Assembly (NCBI RefSeq): GCF_900120335.1
Contig: NZ_LT635477.1
Location: forward strand, 124,001-188,000
DNA: 64,000 bases
Origin: Helicobacter pylori
GTDB lineage: Bacteria > Campylobacterota > Campylobacteria > Campylobacterales > Helicobacteraceae
Direction: 5' to 3'
Under the pieces are notes generated by a model that was not told the DNA's origin, made no database searches, and saw only the letters and a program-made list of their open reading frames with translations. The position numbers and the translations under genes were made by a program. Of this stretch, positions 34,524 through 45,529 are shown one piece after another (within the stretch, counting starts at the first letter, position 1; each line of letters starts with the position of its first letter).

Positions 34524-35291
34524 ATGGGTTTTTTAAAAGTTTTTAAACATGACGCCTTGGGGCAAATAGGGAATATTGTTATAGGGAATTTTTTAATCAC
34601 GCTCACTGTTTTAGCGGTTTGTTTTTCCTCTCAAAGTGCTGAAGAAACGACCATGCTCACCCTAAGCTACACGCTCTTTTTTATCTTGGGGGCGTTTTTA
34701 CTGATTGCAATCAGCGTGGGAGCGATCAAAAATCTCAACGCGCTTTTTTCTAAAAGAGGGGTTTTAAGCTTTTCCTTACCCATTAGTTTGGAGTCTTTAT
34801 TGCTCCCTAAAATCTTGCTCCCTATGGTGTTTTTTATATTCAGTTTGTTCTGGTTTGTGGCGAGCGTTCGTTTGGGCTATTACCTTTTTAACGCGCAATC
34901 CAGTGTGTTGTTTATCTTGCACACCGCTTTAAAAACCTTTGCGTTAAAACCCACTAAAACTATAGGCGTTGCCCTGTTTTTAGGGCTTGTTTTAATGAAA
35001 TTCTTATTTGTTTTGAGCGTTTTAAACGCTGCTAGGATCAAAAAAGCGCGTTTTTTACTCGGGGGGTTGTTGTTCATTCTGGTGGGGGTTGTTTTGGAAT
35101 TGGCGTTCAATTCGTTACTGCCCTTAATGAGCTCTAGTTTGAGCATCAATGAGGGATTTTATTATTTCTTGCAACAACAAGAATTGCAAGAAAATAAATA
35201 CTATCTTTTATGGGGGGTAGATTTTTTAAAAATCCTTTTATTGTATGGGGTGATCCGTTACTTGCTCACGCATAAATTAGAATTGGATTAA
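34524..35291 (+). CDS. Integral membrane protein of unknown function, probably leaderless
   Basis: 255 residues with about six hydrophobic helices spread over the whole length, beginning MGFLKVFKHDALGQIGNIVI. The arrangement resembles the permease half of ABC-2 type exporters, but no ATPase gene is adjacent and I recognise no motif. Translation seems to begin at the first base of the mRNA, since TATAAT ends seven bases upstream. The gene converges on mqnD; their stops overlap by 4 bp (35288-35291). Position matches HP0151. Confidence 0.7.
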   Translation: MGFLKVFKHDALGQIGNIVIGNFLITLTVLAVCFSSQSAEETTMLTLSYTLFFILGAFLLIAISVGAIKNLNALFSKRGVLSFSLPISLESLLLPKILLPMVFFIFSLFWFVASVRLGYYLFNAQSSVLFILHTALKTFALKPTKTIGVALFLGLVLMKFLFVLSVLNAARIKKARFLLGGLLFILVGVVLELAFNSLLPLMSSSLSINEGFYYFLQQQELQENKYYLLWGVDFLKILLLYGVIRYLLTHKLELD

Positions 35292-36151
35292 GAAAAGCGG
35301 TATTTTAAATATTCATCAGTGAGCAAGCAATCTTTAGTCTTTAACGAGTTAGCATAAAACCCATGCTGATAGCCCAATTCAAAAAGCTTGTCTATGGCGA
35401 GAATTTGAGTCTCGCTTAAGTGCGTTGAAGTTTCATTCGCATACAAGCTTAAATAAGTTTGTAACCGCTCTTTATTCACACGAATGAGCGAGCGCTCTAA
35501 CAGCATGCTAGAGAGCAAATTTTGGTGTTTTAAAGCGATTTCAACCGCTTTAATCAAAGCCTTTTTAATCAAAATCGCGCGATACAAAGGGATGGATCGC
35601 CTAATCGCCATGCCCCCTAAAGGCAAGGGTAAATCCACTTCAATGAGTTCTTTCCAAATATCCCACAATTCTTTTTCCACTTCTAATTCATCATGGAAAT
35701 CCAAAATATTTTCATGGATTAGCACGCCTGCATGTGCTTTTCCTTCCAAAACCGCTTTTTCAATGTCTAAAAAATTCATGTAAGCGATGCGCGCGTGTTT
35801 GTAATAGATCTTAAACAAGAGGGCGTTTGTGGTGTGTTCCCCACTGAGTGCGACTCTAAAATCTTTTTTCAATTTCACGCCCTTTTTTTTCACTAATTTA
35901 GGCCCATAGCCATTCCCAAAGCTTGTCGCTGTGGGGAGTAAGGCGTAATCGTTCGCAATTTTAGGGTATAGCCCGAAACTAATCGCGCTCACATCATAAG
36001 TGTTTTTTAGGGCTTCTTGGTTTAGGGTTTCAATATCCAGGGCAATGTTGTGGAATGTTTTATTTTTAATGGGGCAATCTATCCAACCAAACTTAATCGC
36101 ATAATACATGAAAATATCATCAGCATCAGGGCTATGAGCGACACTAATCAA
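35288..36151 (-). CDS. mqnD: 1,4-dihydroxy-6-naphthoate synthase of the futalosine menaquinone pathway (TTG start)
   Basis: Forms 1,4-dihydroxy-6-naphthoate from cyclic de-hypoxanthine futalosine. 287 residues from TTG 36151, selected because AAAGGA lies seven bases upstream and a TATAAT 34 bp upstream. A longer reading from 36256 would cross that promoter and run into recA. Family features: AHSPDADDIFMYYA at the start, ALSGEHTTNALLF, and EVDLPLPLGGMAIRR near the middle, with a periplasmic-binding-protein-like fold. The related MqnA is the main alternative. H. pylori makes menaquinone by this route, and that quinone feeds the cytochrome chain to the cbb3 oxidase encoded upstream. Confidence 0.82.
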   Translation of the reverse strand: MISVAHSPDADDIFMYYAIKFGWIDCPIKNKTFHNIALDIETLNQEALKNTYDVSAISFGLYPKIANDYALLPTATSFGNGYGPKLVKKKGVKLKKDFRVALSGEHTTNALLFKIYYKHARIAYMNFLDIEKAVLEGKAHAGVLIHENILDFHDELEVEKELWDIWKELIEVDLPLPLGGMAIRRSIPLYRAILIKKALIKAVEIALKHQNLLSSMLLERSLIRVNKERLQTYLSLYANETSTHLSETQILAIDKLFELGYQHGFYANSLKTKDCLLTDEYLKYRFS

Positions 36152-36185
36152 AGTAAAATCCTTTTGTGATAGGGTAAGTCCTTTT

Positions 36186-36193
36186 ATTATAAT
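36186..36193. promoter_or_regulatory. Shared palindromic -10 for mqnD and recA
   Basis: ATTATAAT reads as TATAAT on the minus strand (36186-36191) and on the plus strand (36188-36193). The minus reading suits mqnD (start 36151). The plus reading would give recA a leader of about 50 bases; TAGAAT at 36215-36220 is an alternative for recA. Confidence 0.5.
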
Positions 36194-36249
36194 AGATTTT
36201 AGGCTAGGATTTGATAGAATAAACAAATCAAATTCAATAAGGTGATTTA

Positions 36250-38853
<2,604 letters not shown>

Positions 38854-38869
38854 ATTTAAGGAAATGGTA

Positions 38870-39959
<1,090 letters not shown>

Positions 39960-39979
39960 ATTTTTTTAAAGGCCTTGTG

Positions 39980-40936
39980 ATGTTAAGTAGAGACATTGTC
40001 CAATATTCCAAGATCCGCACTGAGTTATACGCTTATCTCACTTATTTGTTTTCGCACAATATCCGCAACCACCTTCCTGAAATCACTTTGGATTATTTAA
40101 ACAGGCAAATCAGTAAAATGCACGCTGAAATCAAAATGGCAAAAAGTTTTTTTGTGTTAGACGCTAAGGGCATGCTCATGCTTAAGCCAAGCCAATTTAA
40201 AGAGCATGGGCATAAGGAAGGGCTATTAGAGCATGATTTAACAGAAGGGATTGAATTAGAATCGCATGCCAGTTTTAGCGATAAGTATTATTTTTATCAA
40301 GCCGTGAATGAAAAGCGTTGCATTTTAACGGATCCCTATCCTTCTAAAAAAGGAAACCATTTGGTAGTGAGCGCGTCTTACCCGGTGTATGATCAAAATA
40401 ACGATCTAGCGTTTGTGGTGTGCTTGCAAATCCCTTTGAGAGTGGCGATTGAAATCAGCTCGCCTTCAAAGTATTTCAGGACCTTTAGCGAAGGGAGCAT
40501 GGTCATGTATTTTATGATTTCTATCATGCTCACTTTAGTGTCGCTGCTTTTATTTGTGAAATGCATTTCTAGCTTTTGGACAGCGATCGTGCATTTTAGC
40601 AGTTTTGACATTAAAGAAGTGTTCCACCCTATCGTGCTTTTAACCCTAGCCTTAGCCACCTTTGATCTAGTCAAGGCGATTTTTGAAGAGGAAGTGTTGG
40701 GTAAAAATAGCGGGGACAACCACCATGCGATCCACCGCACGATGATCAGGTTTTTAGGCTCTATCATTATCGCATTAGCCATTGAAGCGTTAATGCTGGT
40801 GTTTAAATTCAGCGTGAGCGAACCGGATAAAATCACTTATGCGGTGTATTTGGCTATTGGCGTGGCGGTGCTTTTAATCAGTTTGGCGATTTACGTTAAA
40901 TTCGCTTATAGCGTGTTGCCCAAACGAGAACGCTAA
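39980..40936 (+). CDS. Membrane protein with a PDC/Cache-like sensor domain
   Basis: 318 residues. The first 180 form an extracytoplasmic-looking domain with the Cache pattern FVLDAKGMLMLKPSQF and VVSASYPVYDQNNDLAFVV, then four hydrophobic helices fill the rest. No signal domain (HAMP, kinase, MCP) follows, so the output is unclear. ATG 39980 has better spacing from AAAGG than the GTG at 39977. Its end overlaps the convergent glycosyltransferase gene by 4 bp. Confidence 0.65.
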   Translation: MLSRDIVQYSKIRTELYAYLTYLFSHNIRNHLPEITLDYLNRQISKMHAEIKMAKSFFVLDAKGMLMLKPSQFKEHGHKEGLLEHDLTEGIELESHASFSDKYYFYQAVNEKRCILTDPYPSKKGNHLVVSASYPVYDQNNDLAFVVCLQIPLRVAIEISSPSKYFRTFSEGSMVMYFMISIMLTLVSLLLFVKCISSFWTAIVHFSSFDIKEVFHPIVLLTLALATFDLVKAIFEEEVLGKNSGDNHHAIHRTMIRFLGSIIIALAIEALMLVFKFSVSEPDKITYAVYLAIGVAVLLISLAIYVKFAYSVLPKRER

Positions 40937-42069
40937 GAGTTTAAAAACCTTTCTTTTAAGCGTTTGAAAATCTTACTCAATCTAAAAAAAACATATTCTA
41001 AAAGGGTTTTTGGATTGAGTAGGGGGGCAAGAAATTCAAAGGTTTTTTGTTTGTCTTTAAGGCTTAAACATTCTGTCATTTGCTTAAGGAATTTCACGGA
41101 ATATTCAGCGTAAAAAGGGGTTTTTAAAAGAATCTCATGCCATTCTTTAGAATATAAAGCAGTGGGTGAAATCCAAGGTTTTCCTACAAAATAAAAATGC
41201 AGCATGACGATTTCTTGTTGGTTGGGGATGAAGCGTTTTTGATTGGCCATGAAAGGGTGGGTGTTATAAATATAAGGTAATTGTAAAACTTTTTGATAGC
41301 ATGCGAGCGTTAAAAGATCCTGTTCAGGGCAAAACACGCACTGGCCTTTTTGATGGGTTAAATCCAATAAGCGTTCTTCTAATTTATCAGCCCGCCATAG
41401 CTTTAAATTCACGATTAAAAACCCAACGTTATAGTGGTTTTCACAAATGATTTGCATGTCGCTTTCATTCAAGTAATGCTCATAGAGAGAAAATTTTTGG
41501 CGAGGCTCTCTCTCTCTTTCTGTTTGAAAATGTTTAAGGTTTTTAGGAGAAGAAAAATCTTTAGCCGCTCCAAAATAATAAGAATCTAGCGGGATAAAAA
41601 AACTCTCGCTCACATCGTTTAAAAACAAAGTGTCCGCATCAAACATGATGATTTTGTCGTATTGCGGGAATAAAGAAGCCAAAAACAAGCGGCACATGAC
41701 CATTTTAGAAAAGCGAGTCTTAGCGTAAATATTGAGTTGCAAAAAAGCTTCATGGATTTTATCAATGACAGAAGGTTCTGCTAGGGTAGTAGTAGGGTTA
41801 TTGGGATCTGAAATGTCTAAAAAATCCACGCTCGCAAAAGCGCTAAAGAGGGCTAGAGTCTCTTTTAATTTTTGTTGGTTTTCAAGGCTTAAGTTATCCA
41901 CCAGGCAGTGGATTTTATAAAAAAGTTTTTTGTTATCACTTTGTAATTGGGGATTTTGCGATTTAGGATTTTCTGATTTAGCGCAAGCCAGCATGGAATA
42001 CAGGCTCACGCCAGCCGGAATGGCGTAATGATTGTCAAAAGCGATAACGATAGGAATAGTAATACTCAT
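40933..42069 (-). CDS. GT8-family lipopolysaccharide glucosyltransferase
   Basis: 378-residue glycosyltransferase of the RfaJ type. The N-terminus IPIVIAFDNHYAIPAGVSLYS and the metal-binding FDADTLFLND (DxD), followed by HYNVGFLIVNLKLWR, are family hallmarks. It corresponds to HP0159, reported to add alpha-1,6-glucose to H. pylori LPS. The C-terminus is basic (LKERF) and probably lies on the cytoplasmic face of the inner membrane. It diverges from hcpD. Confidence 0.88.
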   Translation of the reverse strand: MSITIPIVIAFDNHYAIPAGVSLYSMLACAKSENPKSQNPQLQSDNKKLFYKIHCLVDNLSLENQQKLKETLALFSAFASVDFLDISDPNNPTTTLAEPSVIDKIHEAFLQLNIYAKTRFSKMVMCRLFLASLFPQYDKIIMFDADTLFLNDVSESFFIPLDSYYFGAAKDFSSPKNLKHFQTEREREPRQKFSLYEHYLNESDMQIICENHYNVGFLIVNLKLWRADKLEERLLDLTHQKGQCVFCPEQDLLTLACYQKVLQLPYIYNTHPFMANQKRFIPNQQEIVMLHFYFVGKPWISPTALYSKEWHEILLKTPFYAEYSVKFLKQMTECLSLKDKQKTFEFLAPLLNPKTLLEYVFFRLSKIFKRLKERFLNS

Positions 42070-42139
42070 TTTAAGTGGTTTCCCTAAAATAGGTTTTTTA
42101 AATCAATTTAATCCAAAAGTTGAATTTATTTTTTTAATA

Positions 42140-42145
42140 ATTATA
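42140..42145 (-). promoter_or_regulatory. -10 box of the LPS glycosyltransferase gene
   Basis: TATAAT on the minus strand, 70 bp before the start. It lies back to back with the hcpD box, one base apart. Confidence 0.45.
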
Positions 42146-42146
42146 C

Positions 42147-42152
42147 TATAAT
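42147..42152 (+). promoter_or_regulatory. -10 box of hcpD
   Basis: TATAAT on the plus strand, giving a leader of about 63 bases before ATG 42222. Confidence 0.5.
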
Positions 42153-42221
42153 AACCAATTAAATTGGGGTTTTACTGATTTGTCTTTGTGTGAGCTTTGG
42201 CTTAGTTTTGTAAGGAATGAG

Positions 42222-43139
42222 ATGATAAAGAGTTGGACTAAAAAGTGGGTTTTGATTTTATTTTTAATGGCAAGCTGTTTTGGTCATTTGGTGGCTACAA
42301 CCGGTGAGAAATATTTTAAGATGGCTAATCAAGCCCTTAAGAGAGGGGATTACCATAGAGCGGTGGCTTTTTATAAGAGGAGCTGTAATTTGAGGATGGG
42401 GGTTGGTTGCACGAGTTTAGGCTCTATGTATGAATATGGCGATGGCGTGGATCAGAATATTTCAAAAGCCGTTTTTTATTACAGAAGAGGGTGTAATTTA
42501 AGGAATCATCTCGCTTGCGCGAGTCTAGGCTCTATGTATGAAGATGGCGATGGCGTTCAAAAAGACCTTCCAAAGGCTATCTATTATTACAGGAGAGGGT
42601 GCCACTTAAAAGGTGGGGTGAGCTGCGGTAGTTTGGGTTTTATGTATTTTAATGGTACGGGCGTTAAACAAAATTATGCCAAAGCCCTTTCTTTTTCTAA
42701 ATACGCTTGCAGTTTGAATTATGGCATTAGTTGTAACTTTGTAGGGTATATGTATAGGAGTGCCAAAGGCGTGGAGCAGGATTTGAAAAAAGCCTTTGCG
42801 AATTTTAAAAGAGGGTGCCATTTAAAAGACGGGGCGAGCTGTGTGAGCTTGGGATACTTGTATGAAGCCGGTATGAATGTCAAACAAAATGAAGAGCAGG
42901 CTTTGAATCTTTATAAAAAGGGTTGCTCTTTAAAAGAAGGGAGCGGTTGTCATAATGTGGCGGTGATGTATTACACGGGTAGGGGAGTTCCAAAAGATTT
43001 GGAGAAAGCCACTTCATATTATAAGAAAGGGTGCGCTTTAGGCTTTAGTGGTAGTTGTAAGGTGTTAGAAGTGATTGGCAAGGAGTCTGATAATTTGCAA
43101 GATGACGCGCAAAACGACACGCAAGATAGCGTGCAATAA
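42222..43139 (+). CDS. hcpD: Secreted Sel1-repeat protein HcpD
   Basis: Helicobacter cysteine-rich protein D, 305 residues. ATG 42222 follows AAGGA by five bases; a longer TTG reading would mask the signal peptide MIKSWTKKWVLILFLMASCF. Seven cysteine pairs of the form C-x7-C (for example CNLRMGVGC, CHLKGGVSC, CALGFSGSC) mark tandem Sel1-like repeats of about 36 residues, each tied by a disulfide. Secreted Hcp proteins are recognised by the host immune system. The tail ends in Asp, Asn and Gln repeats (QDDAQNDTQDSVQ). Confidence 0.92.
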   Translation: MIKSWTKKWVLILFLMASCFGHLVATTGEKYFKMANQALKRGDYHRAVAFYKRSCNLRMGVGCTSLGSMYEYGDGVDQNISKAVFYYRRGCNLRNHLACASLGSMYEDGDGVQKDLPKAIYYYRRGCHLKGGVSCGSLGFMYFNGTGVKQNYAKALSFSKYACSLNYGISCNFVGYMYRSAKGVEQDLKKAFANFKRGCHLKDGASCVSLGYLYEAGMNVKQNEEQALNLYKKGCSLKEGSGCHNVAVMYYTGRGVPKDLEKATSYYKKGCALGFSGSCKVLEVIGKESDNLQDDAQNDTQDSVQ

Positions 43140-43285
43140 GCCAAAGCTTAAAGGCTAGAAACAATCCTTAAAACTCATCTTATAGAATCTTTCTGTATTC
43201 TCTCTTGCTATCAAATAGGGATTGAAGCGTCTCTATTGATGGATATTGAGACGCAATAAAATTTAAACGCTCAGAATTTGGATCC

Positions 43286-43473
43286 GCTCTCATCTGCTAA
43301 TAACTAAAGCCTTATTGATTCTTTAATTTTTTAAAAAATGGGGTTTTGATCACTCTATTTTCAAACTCATTTCCTTAAGGGGATAGGGGGTATTTTGAAA
43401 TAATCCCCTTACAACCCTCCCTTAACCCCAAGACCGCTTCTAAAAAGCTATCGTTTGACTAGGAATCAAGCTC
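43286..43473 (-). repeat. Intergenic G-rich hairpin repeat, copy E
   Basis: The only full copy in this window on the minus strand. Read on that strand: GAGCTTGATTCC then CAAACGATAGC, GCGGTCTTGGGGTTAAGG, GAGGGTTGTAAGGGG, TATTTCAAAATACCCCCTA, TCCCCTTAAGGAAATGAG, ATCAAAACCCCATTTTTT and the end TTAGCAGATGAGAGCG. Four G-tracts at 43405-43429 have loops of 4, 1 and 6. It lies between convergent genes, in the orientation of the yebC/hemB run. Confidence 0.72.
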
Positions 43474-43575
43474 TTTACTATTTTTGTTTTTAAAAATACT
43501 TTGAGTATTTTTAAACGCCTTAGCAGAAAGCCCAAATACCTTTAGCGTTTGAATTGAACGCTACTCATTCACAAT

Positions 43576-43581
43576 TATAAT
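43576..43581 (+). promoter_or_regulatory. -10 box of the toxin-like transcript
   Basis: Perfect TATAAT with no ordinary gene behind it. It places a transcript start near 43588, one or two bases before the 5' pairing arm of the locus. Confidence 0.5.
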
Positions 43582-43589
43582 ATCCCCAT

Positions 43590-43686
43590 GCATTCGCATC
43601 TATGGTAGGAAGCGTTGGGAGTTACGCCTTTTAAAGGTATGATGCATAAAAGATCGAATGCACTTTGGACGCTCAAACTCTGTAAA
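43590..43686 (-). ncRNA. Candidate antisense RNA opposite the toxin-like frame
   Basis: On the minus strand TATCAT (43693-43698) lies inside the small frame and would start a transcript near 43686. That RNA would be complementary to the start codon, ribosome-binding site and 5' leader of the plus-strand transcript, as IsoA RNAs are in H. pylori. The promoter match is moderate and no clear end is seen. Confidence 0.25.
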
Positions 43687-43743
43687 ATCCCTATGATAGA
43701 AACACAGAGTGAAAGCCAAACTCTCCCCCCAACATCAGCCTAA
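43639..43743 (+). CDS. Candidate small toxin-like peptide (34 aa), AapA-type layout
   Basis: Frame beginning MMHKRSNALWTLKLCKI and ending in a Ser/Thr/Pro-rich tail. The stretch WTLKLCKI loosely recalls WKTLYLKI of AapA1 as I remember it. The 5' leader TGCATTCGCATCT (43589-43601) can pair with AGATCGAATGCA (43651-43662) with one bulge, hiding AAAGG and both ATGs, as in AapA mRNAs. ACTCTGT (43676-43682) and ACAGAGT (43704-43710) form a second stem. Peptide similarity is weak and the tail is not toxin-like, so this may be a decayed or divergent module, or only a structured RNA. Confidence 0.3.
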   Translation: MMHKRSNALWTLKLCKIPMIETQSESQTLPPTSA

Positions 43744-43813
43744 AAAAGCCTAAATGCCTTTAGCGTTTCACTTTCACTATGGATTATAAAATGCCTTTGA
43801 GCCTTTTAGCCTT

Positions 43814-44536
43814 TCACTCAATATTCGTATAAAGCGCGACCACATCATCATCGTCTTCAATCCTATCCAATAATTTTTCGGTAAGCTCCATCTGTTCGTC
43901 ATTCAATTCAATGGGCGTTGTGGCGATGCGTTGCAAACCCGCTTTTAAAATGGGTAATCTCAAGCTTTCAAACCCCTCATTTAAAAGCTTGAAGCTGTTA
44001 TAATCCCCCCTAATAATAATTTTATCCTCCACTTCTTCTAATGCTTCCAAACCATAATCAATGAGGGCGAACTCTAAATCTTCTAGGCTGAGTTTTAAAT
44101 TTTCCACTTCACTTTTCAAGCATTCAAACACGCTTTTTCTATTAAACATAAACTCTAAAGAGCCATTAGGCACGATGCTCGCTCCTTGCGTTTTATTGAA
44201 ATAGCTTTTAAGGTTGGCGATCGTTCTAGTGGGGTTATCAGTCATGCATTCCATGATGATTAGCACGCCAAAATTCGCCTTACCCTCATAAGTGATTTCA
44301 CTCAAATTCCCCTCTTTGCTGCTCGCTCTTTTAATCGCTGCATCAATATTGTCTTTAGGCATGTTTTGCGCTTTAGCGTTTAAAATCGCTGTTCGCAGTT
44401 TGGCGTTCGTGTCCGGCTCGCTCCCGCCATCTTTTGCCGCTAGAGTGATCGCTTTGGCGAGCTTGGGGAAAACCTTACTCATCTTATCCCATCGTTTTTC
44501 TTTGGCCGCTCTTCTGTATTCAAACGCTCGTCCCAT
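43814..44536 (-). CDS. YebC/PmpR-family protein
   Basis: 240-residue member of the YebC family, beginning [20 protein letters not shown] with the three-domain YebC layout ([31 protein letters not shown], then [10 protein letters not shown]). The family has been described both as a transcription regulator and as a factor that helps ribosomes over difficult proline stretches; which applies here is open. The ATG follows the hemB stop directly (TGAATG), with AAAGGAATTG giving the ribosome-binding site. Confidence 0.9.
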   Translation of the reverse strand: MGRAFEYRRAAKEKRWDKMSKVFPKLAKAITLAAKDGGSEPDTNAKLRTAILNAKAQNMPKDNIDAAIKRASSKEGNLSEITYEGKANFGVLIIMECMTDNPTRTIANLKSYFNKTQGASIVPNGSLEFMFNRKSVFECLKSEVENLKLSLEDLEFALIDYGLEALEEVEDKIIIRGDYNSFKLLNEGFESLRLPILKAGLQRIATTPIELNDEQMELTEKLLDRIEDDDDVVALYTNIE

Positions 44537-45508
44537 TCAATTCCTTTGTAATAAGTTAGCCACTTCTTTAGCATGATAGCTGATAATCATATCCGCTCCC
44601 GCTCTTTTAAAACAAGTCATCGTTTCTAACAAAACGCTTTCATAGTTGATCAGGTTGTGTTTTTGCGCGAGTTTGAGCATAGCGTATTCCCCACTCACGT
44701 TATAGAGCGCTAAAGGGAGCAAAGTGTGATTTCTAATCTCTTTAACAATATCCAGATACGCCAAAGCCGGCTTCACCATTAAAATATCCGCGCCCTGCTT
44801 TTCATCTTCCAAGCTTTCTAAAAGCGCTTCTTTTTGGTTAGCGTAATCCATTTGATAGCTTTTGCGATCGCCAAAACTCGGCGCAGAATTGGCCACATCT
44901 CTAAAAGGCCCATAATAACTGCTCGCAAATTTAGTGGAATAGCTCATGATGGGCGTGTGAAAATACCCGGCCTTATCTAGTGCTTTTCTCAAGCTTAAAA
45001 CATTGCCATCCATCATGTTGCTTGGGGCTAGAATATCCACGCCGCTTTCGGCTAAAATAAGCCCTTGAAGATTTAAAATCTCTAGCGTTTTATCGTTAGA
45101 CACAGAATCGTTTTCTAAAATCCCGCAATGCCCATGGTCGGTGTATTCGCAAAAACACAAATCCGCTATAACGATTAAATCCTTAAATCGTTTTTTAATT
45201 TCTCTCGTGGCTTTTGCGACAATGTGATCCTTATTTAACGCATGGCTTCCTGTTGCGTCCTTATGTTTAGGAATGCCAAACAATAAAACGGCTTTTATGC
45301 CTAAACCCACTAATTCTTCGCATTCTTTTAAAAGAGGCTCTATACTCATTTGATACACGCCAGGCATGGAGCTGATTTCGTTTTTAATATAACTATCGCT
45401 TTCTATGACAAATAAAGGAGCGATGAAATCATTGATATTTAAACGCGTTTCTCTTAACATCGCTCTTAAATTTTCGCTGCTTCGTAATCTTCTCAATCGT
45501 TTGAACAT
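44537..45508 (-). CDS. hemB: Delta-aminolevulinic acid dehydratase
   Basis: Joins two 5-aminolevulinate molecules to porphobilinogen in haem synthesis, needed for the cytochromes of the cbb3 chain. 323 residues. The zinc-type cysteine region is [14 protein letters not shown]; active-site lysines are in [16 protein letters not shown] and [10 protein letters not shown]. It lies 21 bp after arsS, whose alternative poly-C readings extend into its start. Confidence 0.96.
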   Translation of the reverse strand: MFKRLRRLRSSENLRAMLRETRLNINDFIAPLFVIESDSYIKNEISSMPGVYQMSIEPLLKECEELVGLGIKAVLLFGIPKHKDATGSHALNKDHIVAKATREIKKRFKDLIVIADLCFCEYTDHGHCGILENDSVSNDKTLEILNLQGLILAESGVDILAPSNMMDGNVLSLRKALDKAGYFHTPIMSYSTKFASSYYGPFRDVANSAPSFGDRKSYQMDYANQKEALLESLEDEKQGADILMVKPALAYLDIVKEIRNHTLLPLALYNVSGEYAMLKLAQKHNLINYESVLLETMTCFKRAGADMIISYHAKEVANLLQRN

Positions 45509-45529
45509 GTTCTCTCTTTTTGTTTTTCT

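Larger units (their letters stand above)
43534..43768. repeat. Direct repeats flanking the toxin-like locus
   Basis: AAATACCTTTAGCGTTT (43534-43550) and AAATGCCTTTAGCGTTT (43752-43768) differ at one base. Both are preceded by AGCC or GCCC and flank the structured locus between them. Confidence 0.5.

Noticed and set aside
43286-43473. Calling the repeats simple rho-independent terminators
   Set aside because: No T-run follows the hairpin and conservation extends well beyond the stem, so a plain terminator does not explain them.
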